Assembly (NCBI GenBank): GCA_035632095.1 | Contig: DASQHM010000148.1 | Coordinates: 1-26,209, forward strand | DNA from: DASQHM01 sp035632095 | Lineage (GTDB): Bacteria; Pseudomonadota; Alphaproteobacteria; Ferrovibrionales; Ferrovibrionaceae | Reading direction: 5' to 3' | DNA: 26,209 bases | In this document: in pieces, positions 1 through 7,256 of the stretch | How the letters are laid out: each line of letters begins with the position of its first letter | How positions within the stretch are numbered: position 1 is the stretch's first letter | The notes under the pieces: model-generated | What the model saw: the letters and a program-made list of their open reading frames with translations, nothing else | Databases searched by the model: none | Told to the model about the DNA's origin: nothing | Made by a program: the position numbers and the translations under genes

Positions 1-40
1 CGGCGTATGCGGGCATAACCGCACAGTACCAATCCTCGTA

Positions 41-77
41 GGGAAGCGGCGGCCGGAAACGGCCGTCGTTTCTTTTT
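41..77 (+). terminator. Rho-independent terminator of an upstream gene
   Basis: The arm at 50-55 (CGGCCG) pairs with 60-65 around a GAAA tetraloop (56-59). The stem continues outward through 43-49 paired with 66-72, with a few G-U pairs, and is followed by TTTTT at 73-77. This is a textbook intrinsic terminator for rightward transcription. A possible tail of the upstream gene reads in the frame from position 3 and stops at TAG 39-41, but too little is present to call it. The terminator isolates the sulfotransferase cluster from upstream transcription and makes the TTG at 76 an unlikely start for the first gene. Confidence 0.78.
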
Positions 78-85
78 GCGGCGGG

Positions 86-113
86 TTCGTCTCGGTCGAA
101 AGCCATGTAATCT
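86..113 (+). promoter_or_regulatory. Candidate promoter of the sulfotransferase cluster, leaderless
   Basis: TTCGTC (86-91), a 16-base spacer and TAATCT (108-113) lie between the terminator and the ATG at 121. The expected transcription start would fall on or next to the ATG, and no Shine-Dalgarno-like sequence precedes it. Both points fit a leaderless mRNA. The -35 match is weak, so this is a suggestion only. Confidence 0.28.
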
Positions 114-120
114 AATTCTC

Positions 121-2184
121 ATGGCACGCGATTCGCTGGACCGGACGAAGCACAAGGCGCAAAAACAGCTTCTCGCGGCGGTAGAGCGCCACCGGGCCGG
201 ACGGCTTGACGAAGCGGAGACGTTGTACAAGCGGGCGCTGCAGCAAGATCCGCGCAGCGTGGACGCGCTGCACCTCCTTGGCGTGATTGCGCTCGATCGC
301 GGCCGGATTGCGGAAGCGGTCAAGCTCATTTCCAGGGCAGTAGAGCTGAACCCGGCGTTTGCCGGCTTGCGCAGCAACCTTGGCAATGCGCTGCGCCGCG
401 CCGGACGTGTCGACGAGGCTGTGGCGCAGTACCAGCGCGCCGTGGAGTTGCAGCCGCGCAACGCGGAATTCCTGAGCAATCTCGCCGCCGGCCTTCTCGA
501 TCAGGAACGCTTTGCCGAGGCGGCGGAGTGGTGCCGGCAGGCGATCGCCTTGCAGCCCGGCATGGCGGAAGCGCACGCCAACCTCGGTTTGGCCTTGCAG
601 GGAAGCGGCGAGCTTTCCGAGGCGGAGCGCTCCTTGCGCAAGGCAATCGAGGCAAATCCGAAGCTGACATTTGCGCATCGTGGCCTCGGAAAACTCTTGC
701 GCGATTCGAGCCGGTCGTCCGAGGCCGTTGCCTGTTTCCGCCGGGTTTGCGAATTGGAGCCGGCCTCGGCCGAAGCATGGTTCGCCTTGGCCTCGGCGTT
801 GAGCGCGGCCGGCGATCTGGCGGGCGCGATTGCTGCATTGGACGACGCGGCGCGCCTGGAGCCGGCGTCAGGACGCATTTGGGTCGCCCTTGGAAACGCC
901 TTTCGGAAGCAAGGAACAATCGACAAAGCGGTGGCCTGCTTCCGGCGGGCCTTGGAAATCGAAGGCGCCGATGCGACTGCCGGGCCCGATGGATCGGACA
1001 GTTCGGCGATCTGGAACATCCTCGGCTGCGCGGAGCGGGATCGGGGAAAGTTCGACGAGGCGGCAAACTGCTTCCGCAAGGCATTGGAACTCTGGCCGGA
1101 CAACGCGGATGCCTACGAAAACCTTGTGATGTCCGAGCGGAAGACGGCAGCTGCGGCCGACATGGCGCGTCTGACCGAGCTGTTGGCCAAGTCCGATCTT
1201 CCGGACAATCAGCGCGCGGCCGCCGCCTTCGCGCTTGGCAAGAGCTACGACGACCAGGGGGCGTTCGATGCCGCCTTTGCTAACTACGCCGAGGGCAATG
1301 CCATTATCCTGCGGACGGTGAGCGACGCCGACCGCTTCGATCCGGCGCAGTTCCACGAAGGCATCGGCCAGATCGTCGCGACGTTCACGCCGGAATTCTT
1401 CGCCGAGCGTTCCGGCTGGGGCATGGCGAGCGAACGGCCGGTGTTCATCGTCGGCATGCCGCGATCCGGCACGACGCTGGTCGAGCAGATCGCCGCCAGC
1501 CATTCGCAGGTCTTCGGCGCGGGCGAGGTCGCGGACGTGACCGAAGTCATGGAGGTGTTGACCGGCCTCTCCGGGCCCGCGCAAGTCAACGCCGCCTATG
1601 GCGCGGATCGCTGGACGCCGGAGAGCATCCGCCGCATGGCGGAAACCATGGATGGCCGGCTCAAGTCGCTTGCTCCCAAGGCTCTGCGCGTCACCGACAA
1701 GATGCTGGACAATCTGTTCATGCTGGGCCTTGTCGCCGTGATGTTTCCGAACGCTCGGGTCGTTTTTTGCCGGCGCGATCCGCGCGATACTTGCCTGTCG
1801 TGCTTCTTTCAACGCTTCGAAACCGGAAACTTCTTTGCTTACGATCTGCGCGCTTGCGGCTTTCGTCATTTCGAGGTCGACCGGCTGATCGACCACTGGC
1901 ACCGGGCGCTGCCATTGAAGATGCTCGACGTGCAATACGAGACGCTTGTCGCCGCGCTGGAGCCGGAGAGCCGTAGGCTCATCGAATTCCTCGGTCTCCC
2001 TTGGGAGGAACAATGCCTCGAATTCCATCGCACCGAACGGGTGGTGTCGACGGCCAGCTTTTGGCAGGTGCGCCAGCCACTGTACGACCGCTCGGTCGGC
2101 CGCTGGCGCAACTACGAGCGGCATCTTGGCCCCTTGCTGGAGGGTCTGAGTGGACGGCTGGAAAGCGGTAACCGCAGCGAGTGA
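121..2184 (+). CDS. TPR-repeat sulfotransferase, paralogue 1 of 3
   Basis: The 687-residue protein has an N-terminal array of about nine 34-residue tetratricopeptide repeats (residues about 11-350). A helical linker follows, then a C-terminal PAPS-dependent sulfotransferase domain of the Sulfotransfer_3/tyrosylprotein-sulfotransferase type (about 440-687). The 5'-phosphosulfate loop reads GMPRSGTTLVEQ. The 3'-phosphate-binding region reads NARVVFCRRDPRDTCLS. The family moves sulfate from PAPS to a hydroxyl on a protein, glycan or small molecule; the TPRs probably bind the acceptor or a partner. No signal peptide is seen, so it is probably cytosolic. I chose ATG 121 over the longer TTG 76 because both paralogues begin with the same M-x-R-x-x-x-D-R pattern there and 76 lies in a terminator. 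The acceptor cannot be read from the sequence. Confidence 0.9.
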   Translation: MARDSLDRTKHKAQKQLLAAVERHRAGRLDEAETLYKRALQQDPRSVDALHLLGVIALDRGRIAEAVKLISRAVELNPAFAGLRSNLGNALRRAGRVDEAVAQYQRAVELQPRNAEFLSNLAAGLLDQERFAEAAEWCRQAIALQPGMAEAHANLGLALQGSGELSEAERSLRKAIEANPKLTFAHRGLGKLLRDSSRSSEAVACFRRVCELEPASAEAWFALASALSAAGDLAGAIAALDDAARLEPASGRIWVALGNAFRKQGTIDKAVACFRRALEIEGADATAGPDGSDSSAIWNILGCAERDRGKFDEAANCFRKALELWPDNADAYENLVMSERKTAAAADMARLTELLAKSDLPDNQRAAAAFALGKSYDDQGAFDAAFANYAEGNAIILRTVSDADRFDPAQFHEGIGQIVATFTPEFFAERSGWGMASERPVFIVGMPRSGTTLVEQIAASHSQVFGAGEVADVTEVMEVLTGLSGPAQVNAAYGADRWTPESIRRMAETMDGRLKSLAPKALRVTDKMLDNLFMLGLVAVMFPNARVVFCRRDPRDTCLSCFFQRFETGNFFAYDLRACGFRHFEVDRLIDHWHRALPLKMLDVQYETLVAALEPESRRLIEFLGLPWEEQCLEFHRTERVVSTASFWQVRQPLYDRSVGRWRNYERHLGPLLEGLSGRLESGNRSE
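2179..2184 (+). promoter_or_regulatory. Shine-Dalgarno-like GAGTGA containing the upstream stop codon
   Basis: GAGTGA includes the TGA of paralogue 1 and lies 6 bases before the ATG of paralogue 2. A ribosome terminating on the first gene would sit on the initiation site of the second, which suggests translational coupling. Confidence 0.45.
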
Positions 2185-2190
2185 TGTGCT

Positions 2191-4089
2191 ATGGCGCGCG
2201 ATCCGGGCGATAGGGCGAGGCAGAAGTCACAGAAGCAGCTTCTCGCGGCCGTGGCGCGCCATCGCGCCGGCCAGATTGGCGAAGCGGAAACACTTTATCG
2301 CCGCGCGCTGGAGCAGGACCCGCGCAATGCGGACGCGCTGCATCTGCTCGGCGTGATCGCGCTGGAGCGCGGCCGGCCCAAAGAGGCGGTTGAGCTGATC
2401 GGCAAGGCGGTGCAAATCGCGCCGAATTTCGCCGGTGGGCACGGCAACCTGGCCAACGCGCTGCGCGCCGCAGGCCGAACCGACGAGGCCATGGCACACT
2501 TCGCCAGGGCGTTGTCGCTGCAACCGGGCAATCCGGAGTTCCTGAGCAATTTGGGCGCGGCTTTGCTGGACCAGGGTCGTTTCGCTGAAGCGGCCGAGCG
2601 CTGCCGGCAGGCCATCGCGCTGCAACCGGACATGGCCGAGGCGCATGGCAATCTCGGCGTGGCGCTCAAGGCCACCGGTGCCCTCAATGAAGCAGAAGCG
2701 CCGTTGCGCCGCGCCGTGGCGTTGAAGCCGGGCCTTGCCTTTGCCCAGCGCGCATTGGGCGATCTGCTGCGCGAGAGCGGCCGCGTGAGCGAGGCGGTGG
2801 CAACTTTACGGGCCGCTGCGCAACGGATCCCGGCATCCGCCGACTTGCAGCACTCGCTCGCCACGGCGTTGCGCGGGACCGGCGATGTGGCGGGCGCGAC
2901 GGCAAGCCTGCGCGAGGCGGTGCGGCTGGCACCCGGAAGCGCCCAGGCATGGAACGATCTCGGCTGCATGCTGCGCGATCAGGGCAGGTTCGAGGAAGCC
3001 ATCGAGAGCTTCCGCCGCGCGCTGGCCATTCGCCCCGACTTCGCCGAGGCATTGCGGCACTTGGCCGGCTGCCAGCGTCCCGCAGACGTCACCGGCGACG
3101 TCGCCCGGCTCTCCGAATTGCTGGCGCTTCCGGACCTTCCTGCCGAGGAGCGCATTGCGGCGGACTTCGCATTGGGCAAGTGCCTGGACGATCTGGACCG
3201 CTTCGACGATGCCTTTGGCCGTTACGCGGAGGGCAACGCGCTGCTGCGCGCCGCCATGGCCGAACGCGGCGAGCGGTTCGATCCGGCCGCGCTGCGCCGG
3301 CAGGTGGATCGCCTGATTGACACCTTCACGCTGGACTTCTTTGCGGCGCGGCGCGCGTGGGGCAACGCTTCGACGCGACCGGCATTCATTCTCGGTATGC
3401 CGCGCTCGGGCACGAGCCTGGTGGAGCAGATAGCTGCCAGCCATTCTCAGGTCTTCGGCGCCGGCGAGCTCAGGGACCTGGGCGACATCGCGACGCGGCT
3501 CGGCGAGGCGGAGGGCTGGACCGCGGAGGCGATCGCCGGTGCGTCGGCGGCGCACGATGCGCGGCTCGCCTCGCTTGGCTTGGGCGCACCCGTCGTCACC
3601 GACAAAATGCCGGACAACGTATTCATGCTTGGGCTGATCGCCGCACTGTTTCCGAATGCGCGGGTCGTCTTCTGCCGGCGCGATCCGCGCGACACCTGCC
3701 TGTCCTGCTACTTCCAGCGCTTCGCCAAAGGCAACGCGTTTTCCTACGACCTGCGCGACTGCGGCTTTCGCCACTTCGAGGTCGACCGGCTGATCGATCA
3801 CTGGCGCCGTGTGCTGCCGCTGAAGATGCTCGACGTGCAATACGAGGCGCTGGTGGCGGCGCTCGAGCCGGAGAGCCGGCGGCTGATCGAGTTCCTGGGC
3901 CTGCCGTGGGAGGAGCGCTGCCTGGAATTCCATCGCACGGAGCGCGTCGTTTCGACGGCCAGCAGTTGGCAGGTGCGCCAGCCTCTGTACGACCGCTCGG
4001 TCGGCCGCTGGCGCAACTACGAACGCCACCTCGGTCCCCTGTTGGAGGGACTAAGCGGCAGCGCCGTCCTTGACGTAAGCAGCAGGTGA
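2191..4089 (+). CDS. TPR-repeat sulfotransferase, paralogue 2 of 3
   Basis: The 632-residue protein has the same layout as its neighbours: about eight TPR units (residues about 11-285), a helical linker, and a sulfotransferase domain from about residue 397. The 5'-PSB loop is GMPRSGTSLVEQ, with one Thr of paralogue 1 replaced by Ser, and the 3'-PSB reads NARVVFCRRDPRDTCLS. Compared with paralogue 1 it lacks one TPR unit plus a roughly 9-residue insert before the last repeat. It also lacks about 12 residues in the variable segment after the 5'-PSB loop. It starts 6 bases after the preceding stop. Its catalytic C-terminus is close to those of paralogues 1 and 3, even at DNA level with paralogue 3. 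A PAPS-dependent sulfotransferase is likely; the acceptor is unknown. Confidence 0.9.
   Translation: MARDPGDRARQKSQKQLLAAVARHRAGQIGEAETLYRRALEQDPRNADALHLLGVIALERGRPKEAVELIGKAVQIAPNFAGGHGNLANALRAAGRTDEAMAHFARALSLQPGNPEFLSNLGAALLDQGRFAEAAERCRQAIALQPDMAEAHGNLGVALKATGALNEAEAPLRRAVALKPGLAFAQRALGDLLRESGRVSEAVATLRAAAQRIPASADLQHSLATALRGTGDVAGATASLREAVRLAPGSAQAWNDLGCMLRDQGRFEEAIESFRRALAIRPDFAEALRHLAGCQRPADVTGDVARLSELLALPDLPAEERIAADFALGKCLDDLDRFDDAFGRYAEGNALLRAAMAERGERFDPAALRRQVDRLIDTFTLDFFAARRAWGNASTRPAFILGMPRSGTSLVEQIAASHSQVFGAGELRDLGDIATRLGEAEGWTAEAIAGASAAHDARLASLGLGAPVVTDKMPDNVFMLGLIAALFPNARVVFCRRDPRDTCLSCYFQRFAKGNAFSYDLRDCGFRHFEVDRLIDHWRRVLPLKMLDVQYEALVAALEPESRRLIEFLGLPWEERCLEFHRTERVVSTASSWQVRQPLYDRSVGRWRNYERHLGPLLEGLSGSAVLDVSSR
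4084..4089 (+). promoter_or_regulatory. Shine-Dalgarno AGGTGA containing the upstream stop codon
   Basis: AGGTGA includes the TGA of paralogue 2 and lies 6 bases before the ATG of paralogue 3. This is the same arrangement and spacing as at the first junction, which supports coupled translation of the three paralogues. Confidence 0.5.
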
Positions 4090-4095
4090 CTTGGG

Positions 4096-5850
4096 ATGAC
4101 GCGCCACTCGCCCGATAGGGCCGCACGCAAGTCCCAGAAGCTGGTTCAGGCGGCGGCGGAGCGCCACCGCGCCGGCCAGCTCGGCGAGGCGGAGAAGCTC
4201 TACCGGCGGGCCTTGCAGCAGGACCCGCGAAATCCCGATGCGATGCATTTGCTTGGGGTGATCGCGTTTGGCCGCGGCGAGCACGGCAAGGCGATCGAGC
4301 TGCTTGCCAAGGTCGTGGAATTGCAACCCGCCTCGGCGGCGGCCCGCAGCAATCTCGGTAACGTACAGCGCAAGGCCGGGCGCATCGGGCAAGCCGTCGA
4401 TAGCCTGCGCCGCGCGTGCGAGCTTGACCCGCGCACGGCGGACACGCATCTCGATCTGGCCTCGGCCCTGGTCGAGGCGGGCGATTCGGCGGCCGCAATC
4501 GCCGCGCTTCGCACGGCGGCGGATCAGGTGCCGAAGTCGCGGCGCGTCCTGGTCTCGCTCGGCAACCTGCTCAGCAAGCAAGGTGCAATCGATGAGTCGA
4601 TCGAACGCTATCGGAGGGCCTTGGAGCTTGAGGTGGACTTGCCCGCTCAGGCAGTGGGTCAGTGGGACGATGCGGCGATCTGGAATGTGATCGGGGCGGC
4701 CCATCGCAGCGCCGGCCGCATTGACGAGGCGACGCGCTGCTTTCGCAAAGCATTGGAGCTGCGGCCGGACTACGGCACCGCCTACGGCAACCTCGTGGGG
4801 GTGGAGCGCCGCGGCGAAACCGGCGCCGACGTGGCGCGATTGACGGAGCTGCTGGCGCGGCCGGACTTGCCGGAATCGGAGCGCGCCTCGGCGCATTTCT
4901 CGCTCGGCAAGTGTCTCGACGATGAGAACGACTTCGACGGGGCCTTTGCCCAGTATTCGGCGGCGAACGCCCTGGTGCGGCGGTCGCTCGCGGCTGCCGG
5001 GGACCGATTCGATACGGCGGCCGTGCGGCGCGACGTCGACCGCTTGATCGCGACCTTCACGCCGGAATTCTTTGCCAAACGGCGGGGCTGGGGCCTGCCC
5101 ACCGAGAGCCACGTCTTCATTGTCGGCATGCCGCGCTCGGGTACGACGCTGGTGGAGCAGATTGCCGCCAGCCATTCGCAAGTCTTCGGCGCCGGCGAGT
5201 TGAAAGATGTCGGCGAAATCGGCGAAGTCCTGGCGGGACTGGCGGCGAAGTCATCGTCAGGCGCTTGCGCACTTAACGCCGACGGCTGGACGGAATTCGG
5301 CATCCGGCACATGGCCGAAACCATGCACGGTCGCCTCACGCAGCTCAGTCCCGCGGCCGCGCGGATCATCGACAAGATGCCCGAGAACGTGGTGAACCTC
5401 GGCCTTATTGCCCTGATGTTCCCCAACGCACGGATCATCTTTTGCCGGCGCGATCCGCGCGACACGTGCCTGTCGTGCTATTTCCAGCGCTTCGCCGACG
5501 GCAACGCCTTTTCCTACGACTTGCGTGATTGCGGCTTCCGCCATTTCGAGGTCGACCGGCTGATCGATCACTGGCACCGTGTGCTGCCGCTGAAGATGCT
5601 CGACATACGGTACGAGACACTGGTCGCCGCGCTGGAGCCGGAGAGCCGGCGGCTGATCGAGTTCCTGGGCCTGCCGTGGGAGGAGCGCTGCCTGGAGTTC
5701 CATCGGACGGAGCGCGTGGTTACGACCTTGAGCGTATGGCAAGTGCGTCAGCCGCTCTATGCAAGCTCGGTCGGCCGCTGGCGCAACTACGAGCGCCATC
5801 TCGGGCCGCTGCTGGAGGGCTTGCGCGGCGTGCCTTACGCTTATCGCTAG
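4096..5850 (+). CDS. TPR-repeat sulfotransferase, paralogue 3 of 3
   Basis: At 584 residues this is the shortest of the three. It has about six TPR units (residues about 11-235), a linker and a sulfotransferase domain from about residue 340. The 5'-PSB loop is GMPRSGTTLVEQ and the 3'-PSB region reads NARIIFCRRDPRDTCLS. The N-terminal part is about 101 residues shorter than in paralogue 1, which is three TPR units. The catalytic parts have almost the same length (246 and 248 codons). It shares with paralogue 1, but not with paralogue 2, the insert before the last TPR. A 62-bp stretch (5635-5696) is identical to paralogue 2 (3865-3926). It probably acts with its neighbours on related acceptors; the substrate cannot be deduced. 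Confidence 0.9.
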   Translation: MTRHSPDRAARKSQKLVQAAAERHRAGQLGEAEKLYRRALQQDPRNPDAMHLLGVIAFGRGEHGKAIELLAKVVELQPASAAARSNLGNVQRKAGRIGQAVDSLRRACELDPRTADTHLDLASALVEAGDSAAAIAALRTAADQVPKSRRVLVSLGNLLSKQGAIDESIERYRRALELEVDLPAQAVGQWDDAAIWNVIGAAHRSAGRIDEATRCFRKALELRPDYGTAYGNLVGVERRGETGADVARLTELLARPDLPESERASAHFSLGKCLDDENDFDGAFAQYSAANALVRRSLAAAGDRFDTAAVRRDVDRLIATFTPEFFAKRRGWGLPTESHVFIVGMPRSGTTLVEQIAASHSQVFGAGELKDVGEIGEVLAGLAAKSSSGACALNADGWTEFGIRHMAETMHGRLTQLSPAAARIIDKMPENVVNLGLIALMFPNARIIFCRRDPRDTCLSCYFQRFADGNAFSYDLRDCGFRHFEVDRLIDHWHRVLPLKMLDIRYETLVAALEPESRRLIEFLGLPWEERCLEFHRTERVVTTLSVWQVRQPLYASSVGRWRNYERHLGPLLEGLRGVPYAYR

Positions 5851-5886
5851 CGTGGTAGCATTGCCGCATTTCCTTGGTGAAAGACC

Positions 5887-6723
5887 ATGGCGGAAGACCG
5901 CGAGCGCGTCATCGCCTTCTACGCACGGCATCCGATTTCGTGCGAGCAGATTTTGGCGCGCCTGCGCGCGCGCCGCGGCAACCTCGATGGACTGAAGCCC
6001 GAAGACCTCTTCGCCCACGACCAGGATCATTACGGCGCCTTGGCGGCCAACGATGCCTTGGCGCTGCGCGCCCATCTTCGCGAGGGGATGCACGTCGCCG
6101 ACTTCTGCGCCGGCCTGGGCGGGACTGCGCGTTACCTGGCGCACCGCTACGGCGTCGCCGTCACCGGCATCGAGCTGTCGCCGGTCCGGGTCGAAGGCGC
6201 CAATACGCTGACCCGGCTGGTCGGCATGTCGGATCGCGTGAAAGTGGTCGCCGGCGACGTGACCGCGGCGCCCCTCGAAGGCGGCAGCGTCGATGCGGTT
6301 GTGAGCCAGGAGGCGCTGCTCCATGTGCCCGACAAGCCGCGCGCCATCGCCGAGGCGTATCGCGTCGTGCGGCCGGGCGGCCGGTTCGCCTTCACCGACT
6401 GGGTGGTGCATCGGCCATTGGAGCCGGAGGACGCCGAGCTGCTCTGGCAGGGCCTCGCCGCCCAGCGTTTGGAGCAGGCGGAGGGCTATCACGCCATGCT
6501 GCGCACCTCCGGGTTCCAGGTCCGCTCGGTCGAGGATTTGACCCAAGATTGGGCCGGCATCCTGGAACGGCGATTTGCCATGTACCGGGAACTTCGCGAG
6601 GAAGCGCGCCAAGCCGGAACGCCGGCCGGCGACGACGCGTTCTTCGAGGCCTATGCCCGGCTGGTCGCCCTGGTCCGCCGCCGCCGGCTTGGGGGCGGCC
6701 GCTTCGTCGCGGAAAAGTCTTAA
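5887..6723 (+). CDS. Class I SAM-dependent methyltransferase
   Basis: The 278-residue protein has a Rossmann-type methyltransferase fold. Motif I is VADFCAGLGGTARYLA, where the usual D-x-G-C-G-x-G becomes D-F-C-A-G-L-G. The acidic end of beta-2 is GIELSP and the motif II/III region is VAGDVTAAPLEGGSVDAVVS. The post-motif is HVPDKPRAIAEAYRVVRPGG, typical of small-molecule methyltransferases (Methyltransf_11/25). An N-terminal segment HDQDHYG resembles one in sarcosine/dimethylglycine-type enzymes, but this is not enough to name a substrate. The gene follows paralogue 3 by 36 bases with a GGTGA site (5876-5880) 6 bases before the ATG, so it is probably in the same transcript. The link to sulfation is inferred from position only. 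Confidence 0.85.
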   Translation: MAEDRERVIAFYARHPISCEQILARLRARRGNLDGLKPEDLFAHDQDHYGALAANDALALRAHLREGMHVADFCAGLGGTARYLAHRYGVAVTGIELSPVRVEGANTLTRLVGMSDRVKVVAGDVTAAPLEGGSVDAVVSQEALLHVPDKPRAIAEAYRVVRPGGRFAFTDWVVHRPLEPEDAELLWQGLAAQRLEQAEGYHAMLRTSGFQVRSVEDLTQDWAGILERRFAMYRELREEARQAGTPAGDDAFFEAYARLVALVRRRRLGGGRFVAEKS

Positions 6724-6742
6724 CGCCCAAGGGCAATACGCA

Positions 6743-6781
6743 CGGGGAAGTGATTGCGCCCGATGCAATTTTCCTTTCCCG
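6743..6781 (+). repeat. Two-step hairpin downstream of the methyltransferase gene
   Basis: The outer stem 6743-6750 pairs with 6774-6781 (8 bp, one G-U). The inner stem 6753-6757 (ATTGC) pairs with 6765-6769 (GCAAT) around a 7-base loop, with a small internal loop between. It lies 20 bases after the methyltransferase stop. No T-run follows, so it may be an mRNA 3'-end structure or a weak terminator. Confidence 0.4.
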
Positions 6782-6819
6782 GCCTAAGCAAAATTTCTAC
6801 GTTTGAGCCGGCCCGGACC

Positions 6820-6845
6820 GGAATAACAGCCGGGGCGAGGCTGTT
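6820..6845 (+). promoter_or_regulatory. ECF-sigma-like promoter before the small secreted protein gene
   Basis: GGAAT (6820-6824, within GGAATAAC), a 17-base spacer and TGTT (6842-6845) match the general form of alphaproteobacterial ECF promoters (GGAAC/T at -35, CGTT-like at -10). The ECF sigma gene is two genes further along the same strand, so autoregulation is a reasonable inference. The predicted 5' leader is about 45 bases. Confidence 0.42.
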
Positions 6846-6896
6846 TGCAACAATGGAGGCGGCGTGAATACGCCGCTCGAAAGGGAGACTGCATCC

Positions 6897-7154
6897 ATGA
6901 TCAAGAGCGTTCTGTTGACGGCGGCGTTGGCCGTGGCCTTCGCTTCGCCGGCTTTCGCCAATCATTGCCCCAAGGACATGGCGCAAATCGACGCGGCGCT
7001 GGCCAAGAATCCGAAGCTCAGCGACGCCGATATGGCGACGGTGAAGAAGCTCCGCGCCGACGGCGAAGCGCAGCACAAGGCTGGCGACCACGCCGCGTCC
7101 TTGGCGACGCTGGCCAAGGCCGAGAAGATGTTGGGGCTCGAGCCGATCAAGTAA
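6897..7154 (+). CDS. Small secreted protein of the ECF locus
   Basis: This is an 85-residue preprotein. Residues 1-21 form a clear Sec signal peptide (MIKSVL, hydrophobic core, SPAFA) with predicted cleavage before NHCPKD. The mature part has about 64 residues, is charged and helical, and carries one cysteine (HCPKDM near its start). I chose ATG 6897 because it starts at the signal peptide and has AAGGGAG at 6881-6887, nine bases upstream; an in-frame GTG at 6864 would spoil the signal peptide. It is followed by an ECF sigma/anti-sigma pair and preceded by an ECF-like promoter, so it may be a main target of that sigma factor. I do not recognise a named family. A periplasmic role in stress sensing or protection is only inferred. 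Confidence 0.75.
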   Translation: MIKSVLLTAALAVAFASPAFANHCPKDMAQIDAALAKNPKLSDADMATVKKLRADGEAQHKAGDHAASLATLAKAEKMLGLEPIK

Positions 7155-7172
7155 GTTGCGAAGCGTTGCGGT

Positions 7173-7211
7173 CGGGTCCGGCGCGCCATCGAAGCTGGCA
7201 TTCCGGACCCG
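7173..7211 (+). repeat. Hairpin between the small protein and sigma factor genes
   Basis: CGGGTCCGG (7173-7181) is exactly complementary to CCGGACCCG (7203-7211), giving a 9-bp GC-rich stem. The loop holds a second 4-bp stem (GCCA 7185-7188 with TGGC 7196-7199). It lies 18 bases after the small gene's stop and 45 bases before the sigma start. There is no T-run, so it is more likely an mRNA-stabilising or attenuating element than a full terminator. Confidence 0.5.
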
Positions 7212-7256
7212 GTCGATCTGTTCCGAGTTTGAACTTGCGTCAAGCGTCCGCTCGGG

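Noticed and set aside
3..41. Possible last 12 codons of an upstream gene ending at TAG 39-41
   Set aside because: It is plausible because a terminator follows, but too short to identify or to separate from chance; another frame stops at 16-18.
76..120. Upstream TTG start for the first sulfotransferase
   Set aside because: It lies in the T-run of a terminator, and the paralogues begin at the equivalent of ATG 121.
868..2124. Long open frame on the minus strand opposite paralogue 1 (and similar ones at 2806-4029 and 4051-5181)
   Set aside because: They mirror the high-GC codon pattern of the sulfotransferase genes, repeat in each paralogue, have no recognisable domain and are low-complexity in composition.
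5257..6768. 503-codon minus-strand frame across paralogue 3 and the methyltransferase
   Set aside because: It spans two well-supported plus-strand genes and reads as composition-driven sequence without motifs.
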